This document shows positions 17,102 through 26,044 of a stretch of DNA of 64,000 nucleotides, piece after piece. Within the stretch, counting starts at the first letter, position 1. Each line of letters opens with the position of its first letter. The notes below the pieces were generated by a model, which saw nothing but the letters and a program-made list of their open reading frames with translations, searched no databases and had not been told where the DNA came from. A program made the position numbers and the translations under genes. Source of the stretch: Candidatus Parcubacteria bacterium (GTDB lineage Bacteria; Patescibacteriota; Microgenomatia; UBA12405); NCBI GenBank assembly GCA_023443725.1, contig JAEZTF010000007.1:62001-126000 (forward strand). Reading direction: 5' to 3'.

Positions 17102-17335
17102 ATGGCTAAACAAAAAAAGATCAGGATTGAGCCACTCGTTATGTCAACAAAAAAGGGTCTCGAAGCATGCTTAAATGAAGCATTAAAGCATGCTCTCAAA
17201 GAAGACACAGGTGTGAGTTTCCAATATGATGATGTTGTGGTCATAATCTATCGACCTGACCCAACAAAAGCACCTGAAGACATAACCAAGTATTATCTTC
17301 GAATCTATCAGGAAAAGATAGGTAATAAAGAGTAA
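17102..17335 (+). CDS. Small hypothetical protein, G+C-richer
   Basis: 77 residues, no family recognised. The sequence is charged and mixed alpha/beta in look: a basic N-terminus (MAKQKKIRIEP), a helix-like stretch (GLEACLNEALKHALKED) and hydrophobic strands around VVVIIYRPDP. No membrane segment or signal peptide. It has its own promoter at 17021 and a strong terminator after it. A purine-rich AAAGGGAAAA run precedes the ATG. Base composition is unlike the flanking genes. Confidence 0.65.
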   Translation: MAKQKKIRIEPLVMSTKKGLEACLNEALKHALKEDTGVSFQYDDVVVIIYRPDPTKAPEDITKYYLRIYQEKIGNKE

Positions 17336-17362
17336 TACAACAAACATATCCAAAGTGCAAAA

Positions 17363-17428
17363 ACCCCAAAAAGACGAAGATATAATGCGCAAGCATTTTA
17401 TATATAATCTTTTTGGGGTCTTTTTTTT
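17363..17428. terminator. Strong bidirectional terminator
   Basis: ACCCCAAAAAG (17363-17373) pairs with CTTTTTGGGGT (17409-17419). An inner hairpin AATGC-GCAA-GCATT (17384-17397) has a GNRA-type loop. T8 follows on the plus strand and a T run on the minus strand, so it ends both the gene at 17102 and topA. Confidence 0.85.
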
Positions 17429-17434
17429 GTTTAT

Positions 17435-19420
17435 CTATGGTTTCTTCCAGCCTGCCCATTTACATTTTGGATAATTTGAACAGCCATAAAATTTTCTTCC
17501 TGTTTTAGTCCGTCTGGCTACCCCATCAGCTCCACAATCTGGACATTTAAATCCAGCATCTTCTTTGTATTGACGAGTATATTTACATTCTGGAAATCGA
17601 TCACAAGAAATGAATTTTCCAAATCTTCCCAATCGAATCACCAAATTACCTTCTTTACAGTCAGGACATTTTTCTCCAAGTTTTTCTGCCTCTACTTTAA
17701 CTCTTTCTCCATTTTTTTCTGCCTCTTTCAATTCTTTTTCAAATTTTTTCCAAAAACTAGCCATCATTTTTTTCCAAGCCAATTTACCTAAAGAAATTTC
17801 ATCTAAATCTTCTTCCATCTCAGCTGTAAATGGTAATGATAAAATATCTTCAAAATTTTTGACCAGAAATTCATTAGCCGCTACTCCCAAGGCTGTTGGT
17901 TTAAACTTACCTTCATCTCTTTCTACATATTGTCGCAAGATAATAGTTGAAATAATTGGAGCGTAAGTACTTGGACGACCAATTCCCTGTTTTTCTAATG
18001 AAGATACCAAACTAGCGTCTGTATATCTTGGTGGAGCATTTGTCTCCATCTCTTCAGACCACACTTTTTGACTCTTTAATTTATCTCCAATTCTTAATTC
18101 TGGTAAAATTTGGTCCTCATGTTTTTCATTGGTAATTTTCAAAAAACCATCGAACAACATTCTTACCCCTTTAGACTCAAAAATACCGTTTCTATTGGAA
18201 AATAAAATGGTTGTATTTTTCATTTTTGCACCAGTAGCTTGAGTCGCTACCGCTCTTTTCCAGATCATTTCATAAAGTTTCTTTTCTTTTGCATCAGCAT
18301 CATCAATAGTTTTAATCAATACATTAGTTGGTCTAATTGCTTCATGTGCCTCTTGAGCATTTTTACTATTATTTTTAAACACTCTTATTTTGTCCGATAC
18401 ATATTCTTTACCATATTCTTTTTCAATAAACTTTCTAAATTCATTTATGGCTTTATCTGATAGATAAACCGAATCAGTCCTGTGGTAAGTAATTAAACCT
18501 CTCTCATATAATCTTTGAGCTGCTTGCATAGTTCGTTTACCCGACCAACCCATTCGTCTAGCTGCCGCTTGTTGTAATTTCGAAGTGGTAAAAGCTGGTA
18601 ATGGTGTACGAGTAATTTCTCTTTCATTAATTTTTTCTACTACAAATTCATCATTTAAATCTTTAATAAACTTATCGACTTCACCCTTTTTCTTAAAGAC
18701 TGAACTACTAAAACTATATTCTCCATCAAAAAGTTTGATTTTATTACTTTTAATTACACTTTTATCATCAATTTTAATCAAATTTGATTCAATTTTTTCA
18801 CTTGATTTTATTTCCGCCAAAACTACATAATAATTTTCTTTTTTAAAATTCTCAATTTCTCTTTCTCTTTCACAAATAAGTCTCACTGCTACTGATTGAA
18901 CTCGACCAGCCGACAAACCTCTTCTAACTTTTTTCCATAAAATAGGCGATAAACTATAACCCACTACCCTATCCAATACTCTTCTACCTTGTTGGGCATT
19001 AACCAAATCCATATCAATTTCTCGAGAATGCTTCATTGCCTCCTCTACTGCTTCTTTTGTAATTTCGTGAAAAGTAATTCTAGTTATATTTAATTTCTTC
19101 TTACTTTTTTTATCGTTTTCCAAAATCCATTTAACATGCCACGAAATTGCCTCTCCTTCACGATCAGGATCGGAGGCTAACAATATTAATTCTGCTTTTT
19201 TACTTGAATCAACTAATTCGTTAACAACTTTTTTCTTTGCTTCATCAATTACATAATCCACTTCAAAATCTTTTTTTAAATCTACCGCCATTTTACTTTT
19301 TGGTAGATCTCTTAAATGACCCACTGTTGCCACCACTTTATAATCACTACCTAAATATTTTCCAATAGTCTTGGCTTTGGTTGGAGATTCTACTATTAAT
19401 AGTTTTTTCATACCGTTCAT
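17435..19420 (-). CDS. topA: DNA topoisomerase I
   Basis: Type IA topoisomerase that relaxes negative supercoils. 661 residues. The Toprim domain starts at LIVESPTKAKTIGKYLG (residues ~7-23) and contains DPDREGEA. The catalytic Tyr lies in RGLITYHRTDS (near residue 315). Two C4-type zinc ribbons end the protein (CPDCKEGN...CDRFPEC and CPDCGADG...CSNYPKC). ATGs at 19420 and 19411 are both possible. Ends at the shared terminator downstream. Confidence 0.97.
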   Translation of the reverse strand: MNGMKKLLIVESPTKAKTIGKYLGSDYKVVATVGHLRDLPKSKMAVDLKKDFEVDYVIDEAKKKVVNELVDSSKKAELILLASDPDREGEAISWHVKWILENDKKSKKKLNITRITFHEITKEAVEEAMKHSREIDMDLVNAQQGRRVLDRVVGYSLSPILWKKVRRGLSAGRVQSVAVRLICEREREIENFKKENYYVVLAEIKSSEKIESNLIKIDDKSVIKSNKIKLFDGEYSFSSSVFKKKGEVDKFIKDLNDEFVVEKINEREITRTPLPAFTTSKLQQAAARRMGWSGKRTMQAAQRLYERGLITYHRTDSVYLSDKAINEFRKFIEKEYGKEYVSDKIRVFKNNSKNAQEAHEAIRPTNVLIKTIDDADAKEKKLYEMIWKRAVATQATGAKMKNTTILFSNRNGIFESKGVRMLFDGFLKITNEKHEDQILPELRIGDKLKSQKVWSEEMETNAPPRYTDASLVSSLEKQGIGRPSTYAPIISTIILRQYVERDEGKFKPTALGVAANEFLVKNFEDILSLPFTAEMEEDLDEISLGKLAWKKMMASFWKKFEKELKEAEKNGERVKVEAEKLGEKCPDCKEGNLVIRLGRFGKFISCDRFPECKYTRQYKEDAGFKCPDCGADGVARRTKTGRKFYGCSNYPKCKWAGWKKP

Positions 19421-19479
19421 TGTCTTCTATCTTATCACCTACTGTCAAGTATTATGTTTTATTAGTCTTATTTTATTTT

Positions 19480-20940
19480 TTATTGTTTTCTTACTATTGA
19501 ATAGACAGACCTACCATTTTGAGAATAAATTTTTTCAAAATTATAAATTTTACGATTTTTTTCACTTTCAAAAACAAGTTTACAATCATTATAACTAAAT
19601 GAATGTAAGAAATTTTTTTTATTATTAAATATAGACAAATTATCATCACAAGTTGAATCATAATAACTTTTTTTTGTTTGACCAAGTTGAACTTTATAAA
19701 AACTATAAGCAACATTAAAACTTACAATGTCACTATCACATCTAAAAACACAATAATCAGGAATATTTTTTATAAACGGATCTAAGTCATGATCTATTAC
19801 ACTCAAAAATTTTTGACTTGTGGCAACCGGATTCATCATTTGAAGATTTTTAAAATCTTCAAATTTAATTCTATTTTCTCCAAAACATACCATTAAAAAT
19901 AAAATAAAAATAAATAAAAATTTATTTTTAAATTGAAGAATAATTGAAGAAAATAAAACAACAAAAAATGGTATATATGGTGATGCATATGAACCTGTTT
20001 CTGAATCTATCGCCGATATTGCCAAAAAAAGAAAAGCCAAAAATAAAAACTTGTATTTAAATATTCTAAAATTTTTTATTAAAAATATTAAGTATATATA
20101 AAAAAAAATTAGTTTTTCTCCAAAAATTATTCTATATCCATTAAATAGTTCTCTTAAAAAAATTTCTTTAAAACTATTATAAGAGACCATTTGTATCTTA
20201 GAATTTGTAATTGAATATAAATCAAAAAAATCTGTGTTTAAAAATAAAATTGAACCTAACAACACTAACAAAATTAAAATCAATAAAAATCTACTATTGG
20301 CTTTAAATTTTTTAAATAACACCAAAAACACCCAAAAATATAAAACTAGAAAACGTAAAAATGAAAGGTGAACTTGAACTCCTAAAAATAAAATAATTGT
20401 AGATATTAAAAAATACAAAACAGAATTATTTTTTTTAGCTAAAACTAAAAAAATCAAAAAAATAAGTAATATTGTCGGAGTAAAAAGTGGTTGTAATGGC
20501 AATCCAGAAACAATCCCTATAAATGTACTTTGAAACATAATAGTTGCTGCCAACACTCCTGCGTATTTATTGGAAATCAAAGAAGTTAAAATAAAAACTA
20601 AAGGAATTAACAAAGAAAACCAAAAAGCACAAAAATAAAGTAAAGAACTACCATCGTTAGTAAATGAAAACGGTGCCAACAGATAATAATATATCGTGGA
20701 ATTTTTTAGATGATATTCTTTCCTAAAACTTCCCCAAGGAGGACATAGTGGATCTGAATGATATTTATTAATAAAATATGAAACATAAGTATCTCTAGCT
20801 TGATCATAATTACTATACAAATAACGAGAACTTTGTATTTTTACTCCAATCAAAAACCAGTAGACAGAAAGAAGTACGATGTAAAAAGCAATAAATATAT
20901 TAGTAATATTTTTTTTATTAAACTTTTTATTACTCTTCAT
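19480..20940 (-). CDS. Polytopic membrane protein, glycosyltransferase-like
   Basis: 486 residues, about ten hydrophobic segments, a short cytoplasmic Lys/Asn-rich start and a soluble C-terminal part (~365-486). The first large loop has YSNYDQARDTYVSYF, similar in place to the acidic loop of GT-C mannosyl- and arabinosyltransferases. No firm family. It follows the PBP2 gene by 6 bp on the same strand, so it probably shares the transcript. Very Phe/Leu/Ile-rich. Confidence 0.5.
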   Translation of the reverse strand: MKSNKKFNKKNITNIFIAFYIVLLSVYWFLIGVKIQSSRYLYSNYDQARDTYVSYFINKYHSDPLCPPWGSFRKEYHLKNSTIYYYLLAPFSFTNDGSSLLYFCAFWFSLLIPLVFILTSLISNKYAGVLAATIMFQSTFIGIVSGLPLQPLFTPTILLIFLIFLVLAKKNNSVLYFLISTIILFLGVQVHLSFLRFLVLYFWVFLVLFKKFKANSRFLLILILLVLLGSILFLNTDFFDLYSITNSKIQMVSYNSFKEIFLRELFNGYRIIFGEKLIFFYIYLIFLIKNFRIFKYKFLFLAFLFLAISAIDSETGSYASPYIPFFVVLFSSIILQFKNKFLFIFILFLMVCFGENRIKFEDFKNLQMMNPVATSQKFLSVIDHDLDPFIKNIPDYCVFRCDSDIVSFNVAYSFYKVQLGQTKKSYYDSTCDDNLSIFNNKKNFLHSFSYNDCKLVFESEKNRKIYNFEKIYSQNGRSVYSIVRKQ

Positions 20941-20946
20941 TTATAT

Positions 20947-22584
20947 TTATTTTAAAGTATTATATCTTGGCACCAAAGTATCCGGTTCGTTAAACCATTC
21001 CTTCAAAATGTCTCCTACAATTGGAGCTGCTACATCAGACCCTTCTCCACCTCGTTCCACCATTACTGTAATTGAAATTTGTGGATCATCTGCCGGCGCA
21101 AAAGCCGTCAACCAAGCATGTGTATCTTTACTCCCATCACCAACCTCTGCTGTTCCAGTTTTACACGCTAATTGAGTTTTAAAATTAAAAAGCGGCCAAG
21201 CTGTCCCTCCACTTTTGCAAGCTGCCTTCATTCCTTCAATTACTGTCATCAAAGTACTATTTTTTATTTTTAAACTCTCACATTCAGATATCTTATCTTT
21301 CAGAAGACTCATCTTGCATTTAATCCCATTATTAGCCACAATGTTGGTCATTTGATTTACTTGTAATGGTGTTACATCTAAGAATCCTTGTCCTATAGAT
21401 AAATGATAAGTATCACCTAAATACCAACTCTCACCTTTCGCTGTCTTTTTCCATTCATCGTCTGGTACTAATCCACTCAATTCTCCACTAACCTCCACTC
21501 CTGTCTGTTGACCATAACCAAATTTTTTTGACCAATCGACAATTCTATTCAAACCTAAAGCTTCCCCTAATTTATAAAAAAAGATATCATTTGATTTTTT
21601 TATTGCCGTCACGATATTCAACATTCCCTCAGTTTTCCCTGATTTAGACCAGGACCAATTTCTATAAGAATAATCTCCTACTTTTAGTATTCCGGTATCT
21701 TCAAATAGAGTTTCTTTATCTATTACTCCACTCTCCAAACCAGCTGTAGCCATAGTCAATTTAAACACTGATCCTGGATGGTATCTAGCCGAAGTTACTC
21801 TATTTAACATTGGAAAATTTTCTTTATCATTTAAATATTGATTAATTTCTTCGTTATCTTGTTTATAAGAAAAAACATTGGGATCAAATGATGGACTCGA
21901 AACAAATACTAAAATTTTTCCCGTTTTTGGTTCACTAATTATCACAGTGGCCTTTTTACCATCTAGCATTTTATATATTTTGTCTTGCCAATAAGCATCG
22001 ATTGATAAAATTACATCTGAAGATACTTTTGGTTCATCTCTTCCCAATTCTCTAATATAATCTCCCTTAGCATCCACCTCTATTAATCTTTTACCATCAA
22101 CTCCTCTCAATCGACAATCTAAAAAACTTTCAATTCCACCTTTACCAATAAAATCATTTCCATTAATCTTTGTTTCACAAATATTATTTTTAATATCTTC
22201 CTTATTAACTGAACCCAAATAACCAGTCACAAAAGCGGTTGATTCTCCATACGGATAATTTCTCTTTAATTCATAAGCTAAGTTTTTTCCTTCAAACTTG
22301 TAACCATCAAAATCGCCAGCTTCATTATATATTTTATTACCATCTTCTACTTTAAAATATTGATAAATAGACTGAGCTAATATTCGACCTTTTCGATCAA
22401 CAATTTTTGACCTTGCTGCTGGAATTGATGTTTCAAAAACTTTATTTTCTCTAGCCAATTCTTTGTAATAAGATCCATGAATTACTGATAACTTCAAAAT
22501 AGTCGCCAATAAAATTAAAAAACTAAAAACCAGTCCTATGTTTAATAACCAAAATTTCCAAGATATATCTTCTTCTAGTTTCAT
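20947..22584 (-). CDS. mrdA: Penicillin-binding protein 2 (elongation transpeptidase)
   Basis: Cross-links peptidoglycan during side-wall growth, outside the membrane. 545 residues. N-terminal membrane helix (~13-33), dimerisation domain, then the transpeptidase domain with active Ser in SVFK (near residue 273), KSN (SxN motif, ~330) and CKTGTAEVG (KTG motif, ~473). Typical PBP2 sequences surround them (VDRKGRILAQS near residue 60). Lies between an initiating sugar transferase and a membrane protein. MreB is encoded elsewhere in the window. Confidence 0.92.
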   Translation of the reverse strand: MKLEEDISWKFWLLNIGLVFSFLILLATILKLSVIHGSYYKELARENKVFETSIPAARSKIVDRKGRILAQSIYQYFKVEDGNKIYNEAGDFDGYKFEGKNLAYELKRNYPYGESTAFVTGYLGSVNKEDIKNNICETKINGNDFIGKGGIESFLDCRLRGVDGKRLIEVDAKGDYIRELGRDEPKVSSDVILSIDAYWQDKIYKMLDGKKATVIISEPKTGKILVFVSSPSFDPNVFSYKQDNEEINQYLNDKENFPMLNRVTSARYHPGSVFKLTMATAGLESGVIDKETLFEDTGILKVGDYSYRNWSWSKSGKTEGMLNIVTAIKKSNDIFFYKLGEALGLNRIVDWSKKFGYGQQTGVEVSGELSGLVPDDEWKKTAKGESWYLGDTYHLSIGQGFLDVTPLQVNQMTNIVANNGIKCKMSLLKDKISECESLKIKNSTLMTVIEGMKAACKSGGTAWPLFNFKTQLACKTGTAEVGDGSKDTHAWLTAFAPADDPQISITVMVERGGEGSDVAAPIVGDILKEWFNEPDTLVPRYNTLK

Positions 22585-22602
22585 CTATCAAATTATAACA
22601 AC

Positions 22603-23229
22603 TCAACTTTTTAAGATTTCCTTCATAGTTTTAAAAAATAAGTTTATCAAAAAATATATAGATTTTAAAAATATTTTCGTATCATAGGAAAAACTTTTAT
22701 TCTTAATATAAGAAATGTCACTTTTCATCCAATCATCAAAAGACAGTCGATGATAGCCATTAAGAATCCAGGGCGACAATAGCCCAGGTTTAATACTTTC
22801 TCTTCTATGTCTATATTTAATATTAATTTTATTAGCTTCACTAACAGGTAATGGCCTTGGACCTATCAAATTCATATCTCCAATTAATATATTTAAAAAT
22901 TGAGGTAGTTCATCTAAACCTGAATGACTCAAAAATTTACCAACACCAGTTAATCTTGGATCATTTCTGATCTTAAAAACTGGCCCGTCAGCTTCATTTA
23001 AATAAGCTAATTTTTGTTGATCTTTTTCGGCATTTACTACCATTGTCCTAAATTTATAAAGTTTGAATTCTCTACCATTTAAACCAATTCTTTTTTGAAT
23101 ATAGAAAACGGGTAATCCTGACATACAAAAAATCAACAATGACAAAAATAAATAAACAGGTGATAATACAATTATCAGCAAAACTAAAAATAAATATTTC
23201 AAAATGGAAAAAATAATTTTTTTAATCAT
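22603..23229 (-). CDS. Undecaprenyl-phosphate sugar phosphotransferase
   Basis: Starts a glycan by moving a sugar phosphate onto undecaprenyl phosphate. 208 residues, the short form with only the catalytic domain. One membrane segment (~8-35), then the family blocks KLYKFRTM (~57-64), GPVFKIRNDPRLT (~83-95), LDELPQFLNIL and GDMNLIGPRPLP. The sugar is unknown. The start overlaps the divergent gene at 23204 by 26 bp, and no closer in-frame ATG exists before the catalytic region. Confidence 0.9.
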   Translation of the reverse strand: MIKKIIFSILKYLFLVLLIIVLSPVYLFLSLLIFCMSGLPVFYIQKRIGLNGREFKLYKFRTMVVNAEKDQQKLAYLNEADGPVFKIRNDPRLTGVGKFLSHSGLDELPQFLNILIGDMNLIGPRPLPVSEANKINIKYRHRRESIKPGLLSPWILNGYHRLSFDDWMKSDISYIKNKSFSYDTKIFLKSIYFLINLFFKTMKEILKS

Positions 23230-25057
23230 CTTATTTATATTCCCTTTATTTGGAAAAATTATTGATTTTAATGAATCAATATTTTTTTACAGTCTACCAT
23301 CAGTCCTTATATTCTATATAATAATCGCCAAAAAAGAATCACTCAAACTTAGATCTAAACCATTTATTTTTATATCACTAATAATTAGTTTATTTGCCAT
23401 TTCTTATTTATTTTCAAAAAATTTTGGTAGTTCTTATTATTTTCTTTTTATTTTTATAAATTGTCTATTAATGGCTTTGGTGGCCATTAAAAAAATTCTT
23501 CCAGCTGATTTTGAAAAAGGGCTTTTATTATCAACCGGTGTTTATTCAATAGTTTTTCTTTTAAACAAAATTAGTTTTATTAATTTAAATACATCTATCT
23601 TAAGTGATAATGTTATCAAACAAATTTATGGACATAGTTATCTTGCCGATTTGATAGTATTAGTTTTTCCCTTTATCCTTTTTAGGATTAATTCATCGTC
23701 TTCAAAAAAACAAAAATATTTAAATTATTTTCTTTTCATTTTTTTTCTTATTGTCTTAATAATTACCAACTCTAGATCAGGAATAACAGCAGTAGCATTA
23801 GGTTTACTTTTTATAAACTCAAAAAATAAAACTCAAAAAATAACAAAGATACTATCAATTAGTTTATTCTTAGTGTTTTTGAGTATTTCTTTTACACCAA
23901 AATATCAAAACAAATTTGACAAAACTATTATTGGTGAACGAAATAAATATTGGAGTATTGCTTTCAAGGGTTTTTTAGATTCCCCTATTATCGGTAATGG
24001 TCCAAATACTTTTTCTATAATTAGAAGACAAAAACAAGAGGAATCAAATATTACCAGTGTAACTCATAATTCTATTCTTACTTTCTTATGTGAAAATGGA
24101 ATAATCTTTACTCTTGTTTTTTTTATAGCTATATTTTATGGACTAAAGGATACCAAAAAAAATAATAATATTTTTTTTGTTACCAGTATTATCGCTATTG
24201 TTCATTCATTTCTAGACCCAACATGGAATTCGTCTGGAATTTTGATTATCAGTTTATATCTTATTTTTTATTACTCTAATATTTTTAAAGATACCAAAAA
24301 AGAAAAAAACACTTCTATGTTGATATTCTTTTTAACTATAATATGTTTCATTTTTTTTATTTTAGACACCCTTTCTAATCAACTTCTTATCGCTCGTAAA
24401 TATGAACAAAGTTTAATATTTAACCCTTTTAATCTTAATTCTAGAATGGAAATAATATCTAAAATTAATATTAAAACCAGTCTTTGGGAAAAAAATATTA
24501 ATTTTACACTAAAGTATTTTGGTAAAAATGAAGTTGTTTATAAGACATTAATTGAAATCACTCCATATCCCAAAAACGAAGAATATTATTATAAATTATT
24601 TGAATTAAATCCAAAAGAAAATTATCCTTACTATCTCAAATTATTAAAAAACATTAAAAAAACCAACGACTTTACTAAACTAGAAACACTCTTTAAAAAA
24701 ATTAATGAAAGCTATAATGAAAATGAAATACCAACAACATACGCTATTCCACTATCCAAAGAAATCTATAATTATGCCTTGTTTGTATACCAAAATGATA
24801 AAATAAAATCATTAGAATACTTTAAATTAAGTGTAAAACTCATTCCAAATTCAGGTCATTATCAAGTCGATTTAGCTAATGCCCTATGGAATTCTAACCA
24901 AAAACAAAATGCCATAAACCAACTTTCAATTAATTGTCAAAGATACATTTACGCAAAAGAACAATGTCAAACATATCTAGATGGTCATCAATATATAAAC
25001 TTCAATCAACCAGGTATCGAAGAATATACTAGTTATATTAATAACGTTTTAAAATAA
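23204..25057 (+). CDS. O-antigen ligase/polymerase-like membrane protein with repeat tail
   Basis: 617 residues: ten or more hydrophobic segments to ~residue 390, then a soluble helical tail that looks TPR-like (for example YALFVYQNDKIKSLEYFKLSVKLIPNSGHYQVDLANALW). The large loop with GERNKYWSIAFKGFLDSPIIGNGPNTF matches the Wzy_C pattern of O-antigen ligases and polymerases. It overlaps the sugar transferase gene head to head by 26 bp and the epimerase gene tail to tail by 20 bp. Confidence 0.75.
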   Translation: MEKIIFLIILFIFPLFGKIIDFNESIFFYSLPSVLIFYIIIAKKESLKLRSKPFIFISLIISLFAISYLFSKNFGSSYYFLFIFINCLLMALVAIKKILPADFEKGLLLSTGVYSIVFLLNKISFINLNTSILSDNVIKQIYGHSYLADLIVLVFPFILFRINSSSSKKQKYLNYFLFIFFLIVLIITNSRSGITAVALGLLFINSKNKTQKITKILSISLFLVFLSISFTPKYQNKFDKTIIGERNKYWSIAFKGFLDSPIIGNGPNTFSIIRRQKQEESNITSVTHNSILTFLCENGIIFTLVFFIAIFYGLKDTKKNNNIFFVTSIIAIVHSFLDPTWNSSGILIISLYLIFYYSNIFKDTKKEKNTSMLIFFLTIICFIFFILDTLSNQLLIARKYEQSLIFNPFNLNSRMEIISKINIKTSLWEKNINFTLKYFGKNEVVYKTLIEITPYPKNEEYYYKLFELNPKENYPYYLKLLKNIKKTNDFTKLETLFKKINESYNENEIPTTYAIPLSKEIYNYALFVYQNDKIKSLEYFKLSVKLIPNSGHYQVDLANALWNSNQKQNAINQLSINCQRYIYAKEQCQTYLDGHQYINFNQPGIEEYTSYINNVLK

Positions 25058-26024
25058 TCTGTTCTTCTATCCATTTATAAGTCTTTTCCATACCTATTCT
25101 TAATGATTGCTTTGGTTCCCACCCTAATTCCTTTCTAATTAATCTATTGTCAGAATTCCTTCCTCTTACTCCAACAGGTCCAGGAATATGATTAATATTA
25201 AGTTTCTTACCCGAAATTTCTATTACCATTTTTGTTAGTTCATCAATTGACACCATTTCTTCCGAACCAATATTTACTGGCCCTATAAATTTATCTTGGG
25301 ACATTAATTTATCTATACCAATCAGACATTCATCAATATACAAAAATGATCTAGTCTGTTTTCCATCTCCCCATATTTCAATTTCTCCTCCATTTTTTGC
25401 TTCAGCTACTTTTCTACATATTGCTGCAGGAGCTTTTTCTCGACCATTATTCCAAGCTCCCTCAGGACCAAAAATATTATGAAACCTAGCAATTCTAACA
25501 TCTACTCCAAAATTTTTATGTAAAGCTAGATATAATCTTTCACTAAAAATCTTTTCCCAACCATATTCACTATCTGGCATAGCTGGATAAGCCGAGTCTT
25601 CGTTACATTTAGGTGATTTTTCGTTTAATTGATTAAATACAGGATAAATACAAGCTGAAGATGAAAAAAATATTTTTTTTATCTTCCCAATTTTACATTG
25701 GTTAAAAACATTTAAATTTATTAGACCCGAATCATACATTACTTCAGCATCGTTTTCTCCAGTAAACAAATATCCCGCACCACCCATATTAGCCGCTAAT
25801 TGATAAGCCACATCAAAACCATCTTTACAAATTTCCGAAATTACTTTTTGATCCCGCAAATCAGCTATGACAAATTTGTCAGCATCAGATTTACTATATT
25901 CTGGTTGTTTAATGTCCACTCCAACAATATAATTGTTTTCCTTTTTCTTCAAAAAGCTAACTAAATGACTACCTATAAAACCACCCGCTCCAAAAACAAT
26001 TATTTTTTTTCTATTAACTGTCAT
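25038..26024 (-). CDS. GDP-mannose 3,5-epimerase-like SDR enzyme
   Basis: Extended short-chain dehydrogenase, 328 residues. The Rossmann GAGGFIGSH lies at ~11-19; the catalytic region has SSACIYP (~122-128) and Y-G-W-E-K (~154-158). The stretches MGGAGYLF, RFHNIFGPEGAW, GREKAPAAICRK, GDGKQTRSFLYIDEC and IPGPVGVRGRNSDN correspond closely to plant GDP-mannose 3,5-epimerases as I remember them, which make GDP-L-galactose. A related nucleotide-sugar epimerase remains possible. It follows the GT4-GT26 fusion by 20 bp. Confidence 0.8.
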   Translation of the reverse strand: MTVNRKKIIVFGAGGFIGSHLVSFLKKKENNYIVGVDIKQPEYSKSDADKFVIADLRDQKVISEICKDGFDVAYQLAANMGGAGYLFTGENDAEVMYDSGLINLNVFNQCKIGKIKKIFFSSSACIYPVFNQLNEKSPKCNEDSAYPAMPDSEYGWEKIFSERLYLALHKNFGVDVRIARFHNIFGPEGAWNNGREKAPAAICRKVAEAKNGGEIEIWGDGKQTRSFLYIDECLIGIDKLMSQDKFIGPVNIGSEEMVSIDELTKMVIEISGKKLNINHIPGPVGVRGRNSDNRLIRKELGWEPKQSLRIGMEKTYKWIEEQIILKRY

Positions 26025-26044
26025 CTCATATTATAAAGCCTAAT

